64,000 nucleotides of DNA from Serinus canaria (GCF_022539315.1 NC_066315.1:20187649-20251648); one strand, 5' to 3'. Positions 44,301 through 57,575 are shown, counted from the first letter of the stretch. Numbers and translations are program-made. The notes: generated by a model from the sequence alone, not told the origin.

Positions 44301-47300
44301 ATTGGATACGCTTTCTTACATTTAACAATATACAATCTGCAACCCAGTGTGAGGTTCAAAGTAGCCAAGTAAAACAAGTCAATGGCTGGCACTCATAAGC
44401 TAGAAAAAGAAAGCCTAAGTGGATTAGTATGCAGAGCATTAGGACATTGAAGTAATTTTCAAAATTAACTCCCTACAAGGAGAGGTGGGGGATTTTTTTA
44501 CCAGAATTTAATTTTTTTTTAAAAGATTGGGTTTTTTCTGAATAAAACTTGAAAAGAACTAAAGAGGAAACAGAGGAAATTCTGTGTAAGAGGAAGATAA
44601 CTAAGTCTCTCCATAAACTAGTGACAAAGGGAAGAAAAAGGGTAGTGTGAGTCTGTATGCACTTTTAGAGAGATGGATAGATCCAATGTACTGGGTTTCC
44701 TCTCCATCTTCTGAGTGATGACTCACTGCACTGTTTCTATCCCTGCTTTTGAGGGACGTGGAACTCTTCTGCAAATAAATGTTGCCACTTGAAGTCAATA
44801 AATGACACTGGCATATTGGCTAACTTCACACTTTTCCGTGTATGCATTAACTTCAGTTTGCTCTCTTACTGCAGCAAGGAATCTGAGATACACCTGCCAA
44901 AGACTACCTTTACTGTCATTGAGAAAGGAAAATACATGTGCATGAGAGAGGGAACAATAGACTCCGCCCCATTTCCCTCTGGCATGCTCCTTTCTGTTAT
45001 CTCTTCTTTAACATGTTGATAAAGCTGAATTAAATCTTTCAGAATGCAAATTTCTAGCTTTTTGTCAACAAATCAATTATTTAAAAATCTACAAACTTTA
45101 CAGTAAAGCTGAGACCCTTAACCTGCCTGTAACTCTTTGGTCTCTATTCTGAATATTTTCTGTAAAAGCATAGTTCCAAAAAGCCTTTTAACATATGCAT
45201 GGAAACCACTAATTGTCTTTCAACCATGTTTTTTTAAAAAGAGAAAACACTTTGCAACCTTTATTATTCATAATTGAGTGTAGTCTTAATTATTTATCTT
45301 TTCTCTTTCTTTTATTTTCATTTTACCCCCTCACTTAAAAAAGGAGTTTGTTTTTTTTTCTTTTTTCAGTGTCATCTCCTGAATAAGGGAGGCTAAAGCC
45401 CACAAATCTGTGTAGTTATGATGGGTCTTATCTAAATTTGAAGTATATGGAAGTATCTGGACCAGTCATCTTAGGATCCCTGTACAGCCATTGGAGATTG
45501 AGGCATTTTAGAGGCAGGCCTATTCCACACCAAGATTTTGGATGAGAGGAATTGCACTGTAGCCTCTGTAATTATAACATACTTGACAGCTAAAAGAGCC
45601 TTGAGAGATTTTCTTTGCTGTAGACATCTGTACTATTAATTACATTTTGCCAGTTAAATCCCTCCCTGTCCCTGTATGAATTCCCTCACTCCTTTCACCC
45701 CAGTAAGTTATTAACAATTTACCCACTTCTAAATATATCTGACAGAAGAGCAAAAATATCCAAGATTCCTGCAAGTTTTATGCAAAACAAGGGCTAGAAA
45801 AAGCATTTTACTAGTACATACATGCAGGAAAGCTGCAGACATAGGACTCATCTATAGACATGAAATAAACAAAAAGAAATCCTATGAAAACCATAAACTA
45901 TGATGTTAAAAAGGAATCCAAAAAAAGATCCAAAGCCATTGCACAGAAACATCCTTGTTGCAGCTGATACTTGTTTAATTTATAAAGGCTTTCCAATATT
46001 TTTATATTCATGAAAAAGAATTCACTGATTGTGAGGCAGTATAACAGGATGTTGACCACCAAAATGCAATGAAGCAATCCCTAATAAAATGCATCTGTAG
46101 AAGAAGCAATTTATGATTTCAGGGAAAAAAAAAGTCAATTTGCTAGCTGAGAAACAGATATCATATGGTTTTTTCAAAGAAAAATACAACATTTACAGGA
46201 TAGAAAGGTTCAGGAATCTTTTTGTGACATGAAAACCACAGTAATTCAAGCCCAGAAGTTAGAAACTATGTATGAAAATAATTTTCCCTCATTAATGACA
46301 ATAAATGCTGACATCAACACCAAGAAGACAGAAATAAAGGATAAACTCAGTTTTCTTTTAGCAGGTTTTTTTTTTTTACTACTTGTGCTACACTGTATTA
46401 AAGATTATAAAAGTAGGCATGCTGCACCATTTTACTGCTGCTGCCCTCTGCTGCACGGAACAGTTTCCAAGTGTCTTTATTTCATATTAAGCTGGTGAAT
46501 GACTAGTTTTAGAGGTAATGTTTAAGTACATATGCCAGATTGCTTTTGTTTATTTCTCTAACTTGCAATGAAGTTTATTTGGCAGCAGAGGAGTTAGAAT
46601 TTTACAGTAGGACTCAAAATCATCAAAGTAAATAAATGATTATCAAAGATGCTATATGATATAATGAAGAAATATATTCTTAATTTTGTTTTGCAAAGTA
46701 GATTGACTTACTTCAAGAGATATTTTGACTCAATTAAACATGCTGCAATATTCATGACATTAATGTTAATATCTTTTTAAATGTCATCTCTCAATGAATG
46801 TTATAAATGAGGAGGCAGTAAGAACAGAAGATCCAATATGAACAGTCTCTGAACAGTCTACCGTACAGTTTGTTCCAACATTTCTCTTTCTTACTCTTTT
46901 TTTAAAATCAAGCCATCCATCTGTACATTTCAGAAGAAAGTGCTACTCTTCCATACCATACTCCAAACAATAATAAACCTATTATCTGCAAAGATGTGAC
47001 TTGCACTGCAGGGTAGCCCAGTCACATTGTGACATAACATAGCTTTGAAAACACATCCTCAAATGGGTGCACATTCAACTACTCATGCATTTAGCTAATA
47101 AAATGCATAGAAAATTATGTGATGATTGCCACAGATTCTTAGCAATATCCTAAAAATGAAACATTTTTATTTTTACAGCACAAACCTTAGCTTAGATACA
47201 CCAGTAATTTAGCCATATTCACAAATTATGAGGCATGTTCTTTTCTTCCTGTGCATTTTCTGAAACATCCATGGTTTCGTTGAAAACCCTGCAAAAGTCC

Positions 47301-48639
47301 ATGGCTTTAGTCCATTTTATTCTGTTTAATAAGAATTTGCAGTATTTTAAATTACTTTTTGACTGGAATAAGCTCAAGCTCCAAGGCACGGAAGAGAAGG
47401 ATGGAAAGTGAAATTCCTTATTAAAGGAATAAACCAAAGCAGAGGACCATAAGGGCTAAGAAAGCTCTACTGGCCTTAAGCATTGCTTTACCTTGTTCAG
47501 CATTACATTACAGCAACAGAAAATGCTATTTAGACAGTGCATGCAAGCCCAACACTGTTTGGGGTCCATTCCCCTCACACACAGCACATGCAGTCATTAG
47601 AATGAGCTGTTAGAGAGCACAGCCATGACTGTTGCCTTTCATAAATGCTCATAAGCATTTTCCACACATTTTGCTAATCCATCTTGGCACTGCCTTCATA
47701 AGATCCTGTGCTAAAATATTTTTGAAATTCCCAACCTTGTGTGTAAAATAGGATTTTCTTTCATCCCTTTAAAGTCAATTTCCTCTTTACTTTTCATTAT
47801 TAAATTTTTAGCATACTATAAAATTCAATCAATAACAGTTCTGTACCCATTTTATTCACAACCTTCCTGATTTTGTAATTATTACCAATATCTCTCATCA
47901 GCTTTTTCCAGTCCAGATTTAGGTATTTTTCTTCTAGTTTCTCTCACATAAGAGAGTTGTTCTAGCAGTAAGTAATTTTGTTTTCCTTTGTATCCATTCA
48001 AACCCCATGTACTTCCCATTTCAGAAAATACTCAAGATGTGAGTAGGATACTACACTCCTTATGGCTGAAATTGAATGCACTTATGCTGGGCTTTTTAGC
48101 AGAATCATTTTTCCCTGTATTTCTAAGCAAGTACTAATAACAAGTATTTGATTTAGTTTATCACCTTAATATAATACAGCTCTTGGAATCATACTGTTGT
48201 GTAGGTCATCTTAACATTGGTATCAATGCATAAAATCAGTAATCTGCAGCAGTTTTCACTGTTCTCCCACATGTTCTGCAAGGTGCCTGGCTCTAAAAAT
48301 CAAAAGAAAAATTTGTGCACAGGTGGGGAGGAGGAAGATAAGTATAGCATGATGGCCACTAAAGTTTATGGCTAGTGAAGGTGAGGGCAGGAAAACACCT
48401 ACCTTTCTTTCCAAGAGTCCTGTTTCACAGCATATGCATTGCAATCAGAAGTTACAAGGAGATACCTCATGCTGCTGACATGAGACTAAGCTCACCTGGT
48501 GACTAGTTAAGCATTTTACAGGAATTTACTCAAACTACAAATAAATGTTGCTTGAATTTACCAGATTTGCACATGAATGATGCATCCTGTATTCCTTAAG
48601 AAATCTTGCTCCTAAGCATTTTCTTTGTGTCTTGGGGCT

Positions 48640-48760
48640 CATTCTCCGTGAGCCACTCCTGATGCTGTGTCTGATGCACCCCAGGACACGGTTGGCCCTC
48701 CTGACTGCCAGGGCACTGCTGACTCTTGTTTAACTTGTCATTGTCAAATGGCAAGCTAAA
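48640..48760 (-). repeat. CR1 LINE fragment, antisense
   Basis: Contains CCAGGACACGGTTGGCCCTC and GACTGCCAGGGCACTGCTGA, words of internal CR1 read antisense. The ends are ragged. Confidence 0.8.
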
Positions 48761-48944
48761 TGGAATCCTTGTTGCACTTAAGAAAATATCATGTCCCCAT
48801 ATTGAAACTATTAAGTTAAACTGCTTACTTTGAAGCTGCTTGCAGAGATATAATTTTCCTTTTATGTTACAGTCCTTCAGATTTCAGCTAGTTCTGTATA
48901 AAGACAGGATACAGTCTGCTTTTGTTTTCTTCTTTCAGGCCATC

Positions 48945-48989
48945 TGAAAATGGCCTGTATTGCTTTTTTATCAATACAGGCCATTTTCA
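48945..48989. repeat. Perfect 18 bp hairpin
   Basis: Arms 48945-48962 and 48972-48989 pair without mismatch around a nine-base T-rich loop. The arm reads TGAAAATGGCCTGTATTG. The stem is too short for a typical microRNA precursor. Confidence 0.92.
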
Positions 48990-49266
48990 ACAGAGAAGTA
49001 AATTGAAAACACCATTAGTCTAAAAAAAAAAAGAAATTAAACACTCTAAGTAGTGATTCATATGAAACATTGTCTTCATTTTTGTGGTGGCTGCTTTCAG
49101 GTGCTCTTACCATGCCGGTAGCATGCTATACTGGAATAATTTATTGAGCGTGTTTATTTGTAAGATAGTGACATAGCAGGTGGTGTTTATGAGAGATGGG
49201 ATAGCTGAACTGACAGGCACTGACACTGGCAGCTGCAGAAGCAGCACTGCACATGAGAGCAGACAT

Positions 49267-49822
49267 GCCTTGTCACGGGGATTTGCCCAGGTGTGGCAGT
49301 CCCACACACTACTACAGTGTGTGTACTGCATTTATCACATGGGGGTGCTATGTACTTCATTTATCACATGGGGGCGCTATGTACTGCACTTATCACATGG
49401 GGTGCTATAGATACTGCATTTATCACATGGGCACTTATTACATGGGGTGATATATCGCATTTATTACATGAGGGCGACATATTGCAATTATTACATGGGG
49501 TGATATATTCTAATTATTACATGGGCGATATATTACACTTATTACATGGGGTGCTACATACTGCAGTTATCACACGCAGCGCTGTATACTGCACTTATCA
49601 CATGGGGGCGCTATAGATACTGCATTTATCACATGGGGCGCTATATATACTGCATTTATTACGTGGGGTGATATATTGAACTTATTACATGGGGCGATAT
49701 ATCGCACTTATTACATGGGGTGATATATTGCATTTATTACATTGGGGCACTATATTGCACTTATTACATGGGGGCCTTGTCACAGGGATTTGCCCAGGTG
49801 TGGCAGTTCTACACACTACTAC
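49267..49822 (+). repeat. Direct repeats flanking the minisatellite
   Basis: A segment of about 49 bp beginning GCCTTGTCAC(G/A)GGGATTTGCC and continuing CAGGTGTGGCAGT occurs at 49267-49315 and again at 49774-49822. The copies differ at only a few bases and bracket the tandem array exactly. Confidence 0.9.
49324..49773 (+). repeat. Minisatellite, about 17 units of 21-31 bp in alternating blocks
   Basis: Units follow a consensus of TACTGCATTTATCACATGGG plus a GCGCTATA-type end. Two unit types are visible: one with TATCACATGGGG(G)CGCTAT and one with TATTACATGGGGTGATATA. They come in blocks (about four of the first, five of the second, four of the first, four of the second), which suggests a higher-order duplication. 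Open frames across it are artefacts. Confidence 0.93.
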
Positions 49823-52574
49823 TACTACACACTAGTACAGTGGGCATGCTACCACTACGAGGTAACACTGCTTGAAGGTGGTAACTTTGAGCATATACAC
49901 CAAGCCAGCCTTTGTCCTGCCAGCCTGCCTAAAGCACAGTTCTTGCCTTTATAAAGACATTAGCTGATAGCTTCCTTTACAGTCCTGCTGCCCTCAATCA
50001 TCTGTACAAGAAAATACTGTTGGTTTGGCTGTTGACTGAGAAAATACTTTTCTGTTTGGGATGCACTGGGGTCATCACTGATGAAATTTTTAAGGTTTCA
50101 TTCATCAAGAAAATGGCCATTTATGCTTTTAGGGCTGCTGTCTTCTTACAGTGTCTACAACACAGACCACTCTGTAACACATAATTCCAGCAGCTTGAAG
50201 AGGAATCCAGCCTTTTTCAACCACAGGAAACTGAACAGAAAATTTACACTTGGCCACATTCCATGACATTTTATTTAAATATTCCTATCAAGTAAGAGTT
50301 TTTGAATTTCAATTTCTAGCCTTAGCTATAACTCAAATTGGGAACTCATCCAGGATACTGCCCAATGCTGAGAATCCTTAAGTGATGTGCAAACCACCTC
50401 CATAAGTGGTTAGTTTAGTGAAGAATTCATTTAATTTGGTAAGAATGGAGCTCTTAAATCGTGTATCACAGAGGACCATACATGAAACATTAAGGATCAC
50501 AACAGCATAATAAAAAATATTATCAAGACAAAGAATTCATTAGTTTGATTACACATTATTGTACAAATATGGAAGACAGCTGCAATACTATTACTAAAAC
50601 CTACCAAGCTCTCATTCTTAACATGGTAATTCATCTGATGAATATTTATGAACTCTAACTGGTAGTGATTCCACAGTTCATTTGTCGGCTATGTGATTTG
50701 CAACACTGCCATAAAAATCCAGACTAGTAGAAAACATCAAAGAAAACTAACAGACTGCACAAATTTCCCTTCTTTCCAGATTGTCTCTTACTCCCTATGC
50801 AGCAGTAAAGTACTATACTGGAGATCCTGCTCAGATTTAAATTCATGTCCTTTTGACCAGGGAAAGAAACAGACCACAAGAGAAGTTTATCCTTTAGAAC
50901 TCTTGAATTTATATATTTACTTTTTTTCTGATTCGTCAGTTTAGAGAACTGGGTTTAAAATTTTTGCTTAAAAAGATAGCACTTTCAATTATCCATAACT
51001 TATCTACTACAAACATAAACTAAAGATGAAACAATAAAATTACTGAACATTCCAAGTACTGCACCAATAACTTTGTATAATGATTGTTTAATCTTGGCAA
51101 TAATTCTTGATTACTTTCTTAATAGTTTAATATAGGAAAAAAAGCTCTTCTAATAAAAATTAAAATGTATAACTAGATAATAAGTGATTTCTACTGTATA
51201 ATTTGAAAATGTTTCTGCATCCAGAAGTTATTAATTGGTGAAATAAGTCATTGCAGTTTGTTACCACAGTCTTTAACAATGTTTGTTTTAATAATAAATA
51301 GTGGGACACACACACAAGATAAAATCACTGAAACCTTTGCTAAATTTAGAAGACCATAATGGATTTCCTTGACAAAATTTGCATAAGTGCAATATTTGCC
51401 ATTCCAAAACGAATTTAAATATAGAAAATAACTCACTGGTTGGGAGTGACATTTGCCATGAAAAATCTATCACAAAAGATGTACCAAATTCCCTTGAGAC
51501 ACTTTCTCAAGGAAAGAAAGATAAAAGTACATCAGCTAGAAGTTCACAAATTATTGGACTTGAATCCACCAATTCACCTCCTCTATCATATTTCTGTAGG
51601 GCTCCAGTCCTGCCAGTTACTGCATGATGTGCAGCATAGAGCATTTTCCTAGAGTGAGCAGAGCCTACACAGGAGCACAAATAAATACAGTTTGTATTAG
51701 GCATAATAAACCCAGCTTATATTTTCAGCAGCAGTGAGTTTCAAAAAATTTCTCAGGAAGCAGCTGTACATGACTACAGGCTCATTTACATGTAGCACTC
51801 TTATGTCAGTTTTGAAAGTGATATTTAAACTGGTTTTGCTAAAGCTCAAAAAAAAAAAAAAAAGATGTTAAAGTATAATTTGTTTTAAACTTCAAAATTT
51901 TGATATGAATTTAAACGGACTAAAAGTCAACTCACATTTTAATGGATAAGAATGTGCCCACAAGGCACATATCTATGAACAATTGATAAGGTGGCTGAAT
52001 AGGATGGTGGTTGGAAGGCTGCTAACTTGAAAAGCTTGAAAAGCATTATTAGTTGCCCTATCCTAGGTCTTTATAGGTTAAGCAACTGGCATTCCAAGCA
52101 TTCTAAGATTTGAAGGACAAAGTATTTCCAGCATGCTGCACAGATAAACACAGTGCTGGAAGTTCATTAGTTAGTCACAAAGCAAGATTAAAGGATATTT
52201 TTAATCTAAGTGAGAAGAAATAACAGGCCCATGAAGGAAATCTTGCAGGAAATAAAAGCATATTTCTGAAACAAAGCGGATGTTACAAGAACAAAGCAGG
52301 GAGACAGTTTAATGCGTTTCTGTTGTTGATGGTAGTGGAAAAATATGTAATCTCTGTAAAATGATCAAAAGATATGGTAGAAGAATAGCTTGACATGAAT
52401 TGACTCAGATCTGAGTCTTACAATCTGGTCTCTGATTAAAGAAGGCAATTATTATGTTGTTTTCTGACCTTGGAATTTATTAATCACTTGTGCTATATAA
52501 ATATGTATTTGCATACAAGCAAGTTGGCATAGACCTACATACTGGCTAAGCATCTAAACCAATGGAAAAGTATA

Positions 52575-52690
52575 AGTGGAATCATAGAACAGTTTGAACT
52601 TGAAGGGACTTTAAAGATCATCCAGTTCCAACTGCCCCATTGTGAGCACCAGAGAAAGTGAAACACTCAACACCTTCAGAATACCAAACA
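52575..52690 (-). repeat. CR1 LINE 3' tail, antisense
   Basis: Starts AATCATAGAACAGTTTGAAC and continues GAAGGGACTTTAAAGATCAT and CCAGTTCCAACTGCCCC, the hallmark antisense CR1 tail. Confidence 0.88.
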
Positions 52691-54510
52691 TATGGATTTC
52701 TACTCATGTTCTGAGCTCCCACTAAAGCACTAGAATGGAAGTTCTCAAGATAGTCTCTTAGTAAACAGAGCTGGAAGTCACCTCAGACGAAGTACATATG
52801 CGGCTTTCAGTGCTACAGAAAGTGTCTTTTTGCTTGTCAGTAAAAATCTTTCTCCACAAATGATTCCATACCAATAAACAGGTCACATTTCAGTCTTGTT
52901 TTCAAATGCTGGAAAACCATTATATAAGCAAGCACAGAACTTGAATGAGTATTTTCTGCAATAGAATACATTTGGCAATGTCTTATGAAAACATACATTC
53001 TCTTTTCCAAGACAAAATAAAACATTGCTATTAACTGTCAGAGTTCCTGACAAAGGAAAGTTAGCTGAGTATTTTAGACAGTAAAGAAAGACTTTAAAGG
53101 AATCACCCCAGTGGATACATGTGTGAGAGAGAAATACATTTCATAGCTAATGTTGCTAATTTTAGCTGTCACTGAACTTGTAGTTTAGTTTGACTTTCAT
53201 AGCACTACATTTAGTTTCCATTTTATTATGCCACAGTTCAGTGGAAAAATCTTCTGCGGGTATCCATACTCAACCTCTAGTTTTGGTGACCATGAATACA
53301 TGTGAGTCATCAGTAAATACCACCAGTACCTCCTTCTTCCAGGTGCTTTAGGACACTTTGAATAGGGTATGATCTATATTCTCCATATATATTGGATCCT
53401 TCCAGTAGAGTTGTTAGGCCTGATCTTCCAATTATAAACCCCATATTTACTCTTCTGTAAGTTATTATAGCTATCTCCTAATCTATAATTATAACTGTTT
53501 CTATCAATCTACCTTACAGAAAATTAGATTAGCAATCTAAAAGTGATCAGGAAACGCAGAGCTTGTTTTAGAGACTGGTGTAGTCTTGCTGTTCCTCTGG
53601 CATTGGTAATGTCTTCAATAAGAGATTATGCAATAGAGCAAGCAGCAATTTCTAGTTCTTTCAGAACAACTTTTAGGATACTTTTAATTTTTTTTTTCTT
53701 AACATATGTAGAATTTGAGGAGAATGTAATTAATGTTAGAGTGACCTTCACCCAGCACAACACTTACAGAGCCTTGTGTTCTCAGGATGGATTAGCCTTC
53801 TGTTGTGAGCTTTTGCTACAAAAAGCAGAGATGGACATGCACACGTTCTGTCTACATGACCACCCACCCATACAATAAACATTGTGCAGATAACTGAATA
53901 TTCTTTCTTCATTCGAAGTCTCTCAATCTGTTGGAGTCAATACCATCTTAGCAAACAATTTAAAGAGTCAACAAAACCAGAAGTACTGTTTGCAATTACA
54001 CTGATGCTCTCTGATGTGTCAAAGCCATATTGCTTCTAATTGAAACTCCATTTCAATTCCTCAGAAATCTGTAAAGAAATAAATGTACCTCATTAAAGTC
54101 TGGAAAAAACCCCATAAAAACAACACAATGGACATTTACTGAAAGACAATAAATGGACATTTACAGAAAGACAAGTGATGCAGTCAGCAAAATATCTTCA
54201 TCCTGACACTATGACAAAAACATTGGAAATAAAAATGACCATATTTATATCCCCAAGAGGGGCAAGTGTGCTGTGTAAACAAGTTTCTGAAATTGAGCCA
54301 GGAGAATTCCTGTCAGTTCTGTATCTCTAATAATAATAAGCTAATGTTCATTGCATTTCTGTAGACTTTCCAATTTTAAGATTTAAAAGCAATTACCTGA
54401 TCTTGATAATGCTTCTATGAGACAAACACACATTATGCCTTTATTAGCAAGGGAGATGGAGGCACACAGTTTTTCATTTGCTATGTAATGAGCTGCTAAC
54501 CAGAACCACC

Positions 54511-54541
54511 AGAGGATGTGTGAATCACTCACACATCCTCT
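54511..54541. repeat. Perfect 13 bp hairpin
   Basis: AGAGGATGTGTGA (54511-54523) and its exact complement (54529-54541) around a five-base ATCAC loop. Confidence 0.9.
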
Positions 54542-54832
54542 GTCTGTTGCTAATATTGTTTAAACTGACCCTAATGTCATGTATGATGACAAATGCCTAC
54601 CTGGAACGCTGCTGTGATGATCCACGAGACTTATGAGAAGGGGGGGGGAAAGGTAGAAACAAAAGAGAAACTGAAGAAAATTACAATTATTTTCCTAGTT
54701 CTGCTTCACTTACAGGTCAAACATTAAAAAAAAAAAAAATATACACACAACCTTGAGCTAGAAAAACAGACAATTTTAACTGGAGAGAGAAGACCAGGTC
54801 ATTATCTCATTCGCCATGTAAAACATTAATGA

Positions 54833-55860
54833 TGGCCCTGAAGCCTCTCCCTCTCATCCCCAGGGCAGCCCATTCCCGGGGACCCAGGCCGTGCCTCCCA
54901 GGGCCTCACGCGTCCTGCGGGCACCAGCCCGCGGGGCACCCGTGCTGGGGCACATCTCGGACACCTCGAGCTCGGGGATCCGCCCCTGCCGAGCACAACT
55001 GCCCCGCCGAGGCTCAGGCGCTGCCCTTGGCCCCGGGCAAGCGGGGCAGCAACCGCGGGGGAGCCCGGCGCGCCGGGGCCCGGCCAGCGCTGCGCTCCGC
55101 CCGGGCTGGCTCGCTAGATGGCGCCATCGGCTGATGCGGGCCCCGGCCCTAGCCCTGCCCTTGGCCCCGGCCCTCCTCTGCCCTGCTCTGGTCTGCCCTC
55201 CCCTACCATGCCTTCCCCTCCTCTGCCCTGCTCTCCTCTACCCTCCGTTCCGCTCCCCTGCCCTCTCCTCCGCTCCGCTGCCCTCCACTCCTGTACCCTG
55301 ACCTCCTCTGCCCGGCCCTCCCCTCCTGTACCGCCTCAGCGCCATTCCCGTCTCCCTGTCGGACTCCCAACCCCACACAGCCCGACCGGCTCCGCAGCCC
55401 CCACAGAGGCGCCAGGGGAGGCTTGCAGTGCGTGCAGGGCAGCGGGGCCGCTGCTGGCGGAGCGGCCCAAGGGCGGGTGTGAGGTGCGGGCCCTGCAGCC
55501 CCGCGTCGGGGAGGGCTGCGGGACTTGGAGCCTGGGGCTTAATGAAAAGGATGGAAGAGGGTTCAGTCTCCCTTCGCTTTGGGGCGCTGTTCCTTTGTGA
55601 GGCTTGGCCGCATCGGACGCCAGCCTGGCCACCCTGGCAGAGGGAGACGGTGGCCAAGCCGCCGAGTCAGCCCAGGGTGGGGTTGGAAGAGAAATGGCAG
55701 CCCAGCCGCAGGGACCGAGGGGGGCTGTGAGCATCTCCCAGCCTGAAGACCCCACAAGCCCGCAGTGCCCGCCAGTGTCAGACCTGGACGCACGCCCCAA
55801 ACCTGGGTTCTTCCATTGCTCACAAGACACACTCTCCAATCGTCATTCCTCAGCCCAGTA
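54833..55860. promoter_or_regulatory. Isolated GC-rich, CpG-bearing block
   Basis: Composition changes abruptly from AT-rich to strongly GC-rich at about 54833 and back after about 55860. CpGs are dense at 54880-55140; 55150-55330 is a degenerate pyrimidine-rich CCCTGCTCT-like tract. All six frames have open stretches, as expected for high GC, and none shows a domain. It lies about 6.4 kb downstream of the MRC1-like stop codon and 17 kb upstream of SLC39A12. It may be an orphan CpG island or the start of an unannotated non-coding transcript. Confidence 0.5.
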
Positions 55861-56984
55861 ACTAGAGTAATGAGAGACGTCTAGAAGTACTCCAGGATGG
55901 GCAGGATCCTTCTTCACTTGCTTTGCAGTTCCAGGAGGAAAAAATAAAAGCCTTTTTTGCCAGCTGGTCTTTGGTGAAGCCCTGTCCTCAGTGCGTGGGT
56001 CATGGAATATTGGGGTGCCAGTGCCAACTTGTCATCTGAATGTCAGTGTGGGAAAAAATTTCTCCATTTTGCAAATACCTGGAATATACCTAGAAAAACC
56101 TGGAACCTAACTCAGGCAAAGTCCAGAATAATGTAAACCGTTCAATTTCTCTTTCTATTAAAAAAGGGATCAAGTACTGAAGTTGAACAATTTCCTCTGA
56201 ATATGTAGCAAAGTTATAAACAAGAAATCACAAAGTTAGGAACAGCTGGGAATTGCAGAAGCCCTCTAGTGAGTGGACAAAAGTAATGTTCAGTTAGAAA
56301 AAAGTCTTGTTTGGTTGTGCTTGAGTGCTAAATGAAAATAAACTGTATCATATGACAAATTTCAAAAAGTCTTTCTCAACCATAAAATTTGCAAAATATT
56401 CTTAAGTGTTTAACAAAAGTACTGAGATTATTACATGAAAACCTTACATTTAAATATATTTCTAAATGTGTGTTCTAAACTTGTATATGGTAGATGGAAA
56501 GTTTGGGAAATGGAATGAGTTTTCTCTTAGAGAATCCTACAACTATCTGACAAATTAGGTAATGACAGTCACCAGTCCACTTTCCTTGATGTAAAAAGAG
56601 GTACTGAAAAGCTGTGGTGTAATACCTTGATCTCCTTCTAATGTTTCAGTTTTGAACTTAATACTAAAATCACAGCAGGGAAAGAAAATTAGGGGGAGAA
56701 GAGAAGTGCTTGTTAAGAGAATGATTCAAAGCTGCACCAGGAAAAGTTCAGACTGGACATGAAAGAAAATAACCTAGATATTGGTGGTAATCATCACTGC
56801 CAGTAACTGGAAGCAGCTGGCTGCTAAAAGATATTTTGGATGTATTTTGGAGGGTGAAAAGTGAGAAACCAGTGTTCCTTTGAAAATGTTTTAAAAAATA
56901 ATTGTTGAGACAAAATTTATGAAAATGGCAAGGTTTGGTAAAGAGAATAAATTAGGGAAAAGGAGAAGAATGTGGCCATAAGTT

Positions 56985-57575
56985 AATTTCAGAGAATCCT
57001 AGAACGGGATGGGTGGTCCATGACTTTCTGCGCAACCTATTTTGGTATCTCAGCAAGGATTTCTTCCTAACATCTAATTTAAACCTGTCCTTTTTAAGTT
57101 TAAAGTCATTCTCCCTTGTCCTATAGCTGCATGATCTTGTAAAAAGTCCTTCTCCAGCTCTCTTGTAGCCTCCTGTAGCCAAGGTGCTCTAAATCTCCCT
57201 GGAGCCTTCTCTTCTGCAGGCTGAACAACCCCATCTCTCTCAGCCTGTCTTCATAGCAGAAGTGTTCCAGCCCCCTCATCATCTTGGGGGCCTCATCTGC
57301 CCCTAAGCCCTCTGGACTTGGTTCAGCAGGTCCATGTCCTTCCTGTGCCAGTGACCCCAGAGCTGGATGCAGCACTCTGGATGGGGTCCCATCAGAGAGG
57401 AATAGAGGGGGAGAATCACCTCCCTCGCTCTGCTGCTTACACTTCCTCTGCTACAGCCCAGGACATGTTTGGCCCTCTGGATTGCAAGGGCAAATGGCCA
57501 GCTCATGTCCAGCTTCTTATCCACCATCCCCAAGTCCTTCTCAATAGGGCTGCTCTCAGTCCATTCTCATCCCAC
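56985..57575 (-). repeat. CR1 LINE 3' part, antisense
   Basis: About 590 bp of CR1 read antisense. Landmarks include AGGCTGAACAACCCCATCTC, GAGCTGGATGCAGCACTCTG and GGACATGTTTGGCCCTCTGG. It is 5' truncated near 57575. Open frames on both strands are remnants of CR1, not genes. Confidence 0.93.

Larger units (their letters stand above)
37900..49266. other. Intergenic DNA between SLC39A12 and the minisatellite
   Basis: About 11 kb of AT-rich DNA without a recognisable gene. Notable contents are listed separately: hairpins at 41337-41368 and 48945-48989, a CR1 fragment at 48640-48760, and a mixed-complexity stretch near 40940-41170. Scattered open frames are short and match nothing I know. Confidence 0.6.
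49823..54828. other. Intergenic DNA
   Basis: Five kilobases of AT-rich DNA. Contents listed separately: a CR1 tail at 52575-52690 and a hairpin at 54511-54541. Others are an A17 run near 51849, a tandem duplication of AATGGACATTTAC near 54128-54170, and a G9 run at 54640-54648. The plus-strand open frame at 53543-53878 is not recognised and is not called. Confidence 0.6.

Noticed and set aside
48945..48989. MicroRNA precursor
   Set aside because: The stem is only 18 bp and pairing does not continue outward; a precursor usually needs a stem of 30 bp or more.
49293..49616. Overlapping plus-strand open frames with repeating HLSHG-type peptides, and a CRISPR-like look
   Set aside because: They are readings through a minisatellite. 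Units abut without unique spacers, so it is not a CRISPR array, and the host is a vertebrate.
53543..53878. Plus-strand open frame of 111 residues
   Set aside because: No recognisable domain; AT-rich surroundings without gene signals.
55118..55839. Long open frames on both strands (up to 167 residues) in the GC-rich block
   Set aside because: Open in several frames at once because of high GC; low-complexity Pro/Ser/Ala-rich, no domain, no splice context.
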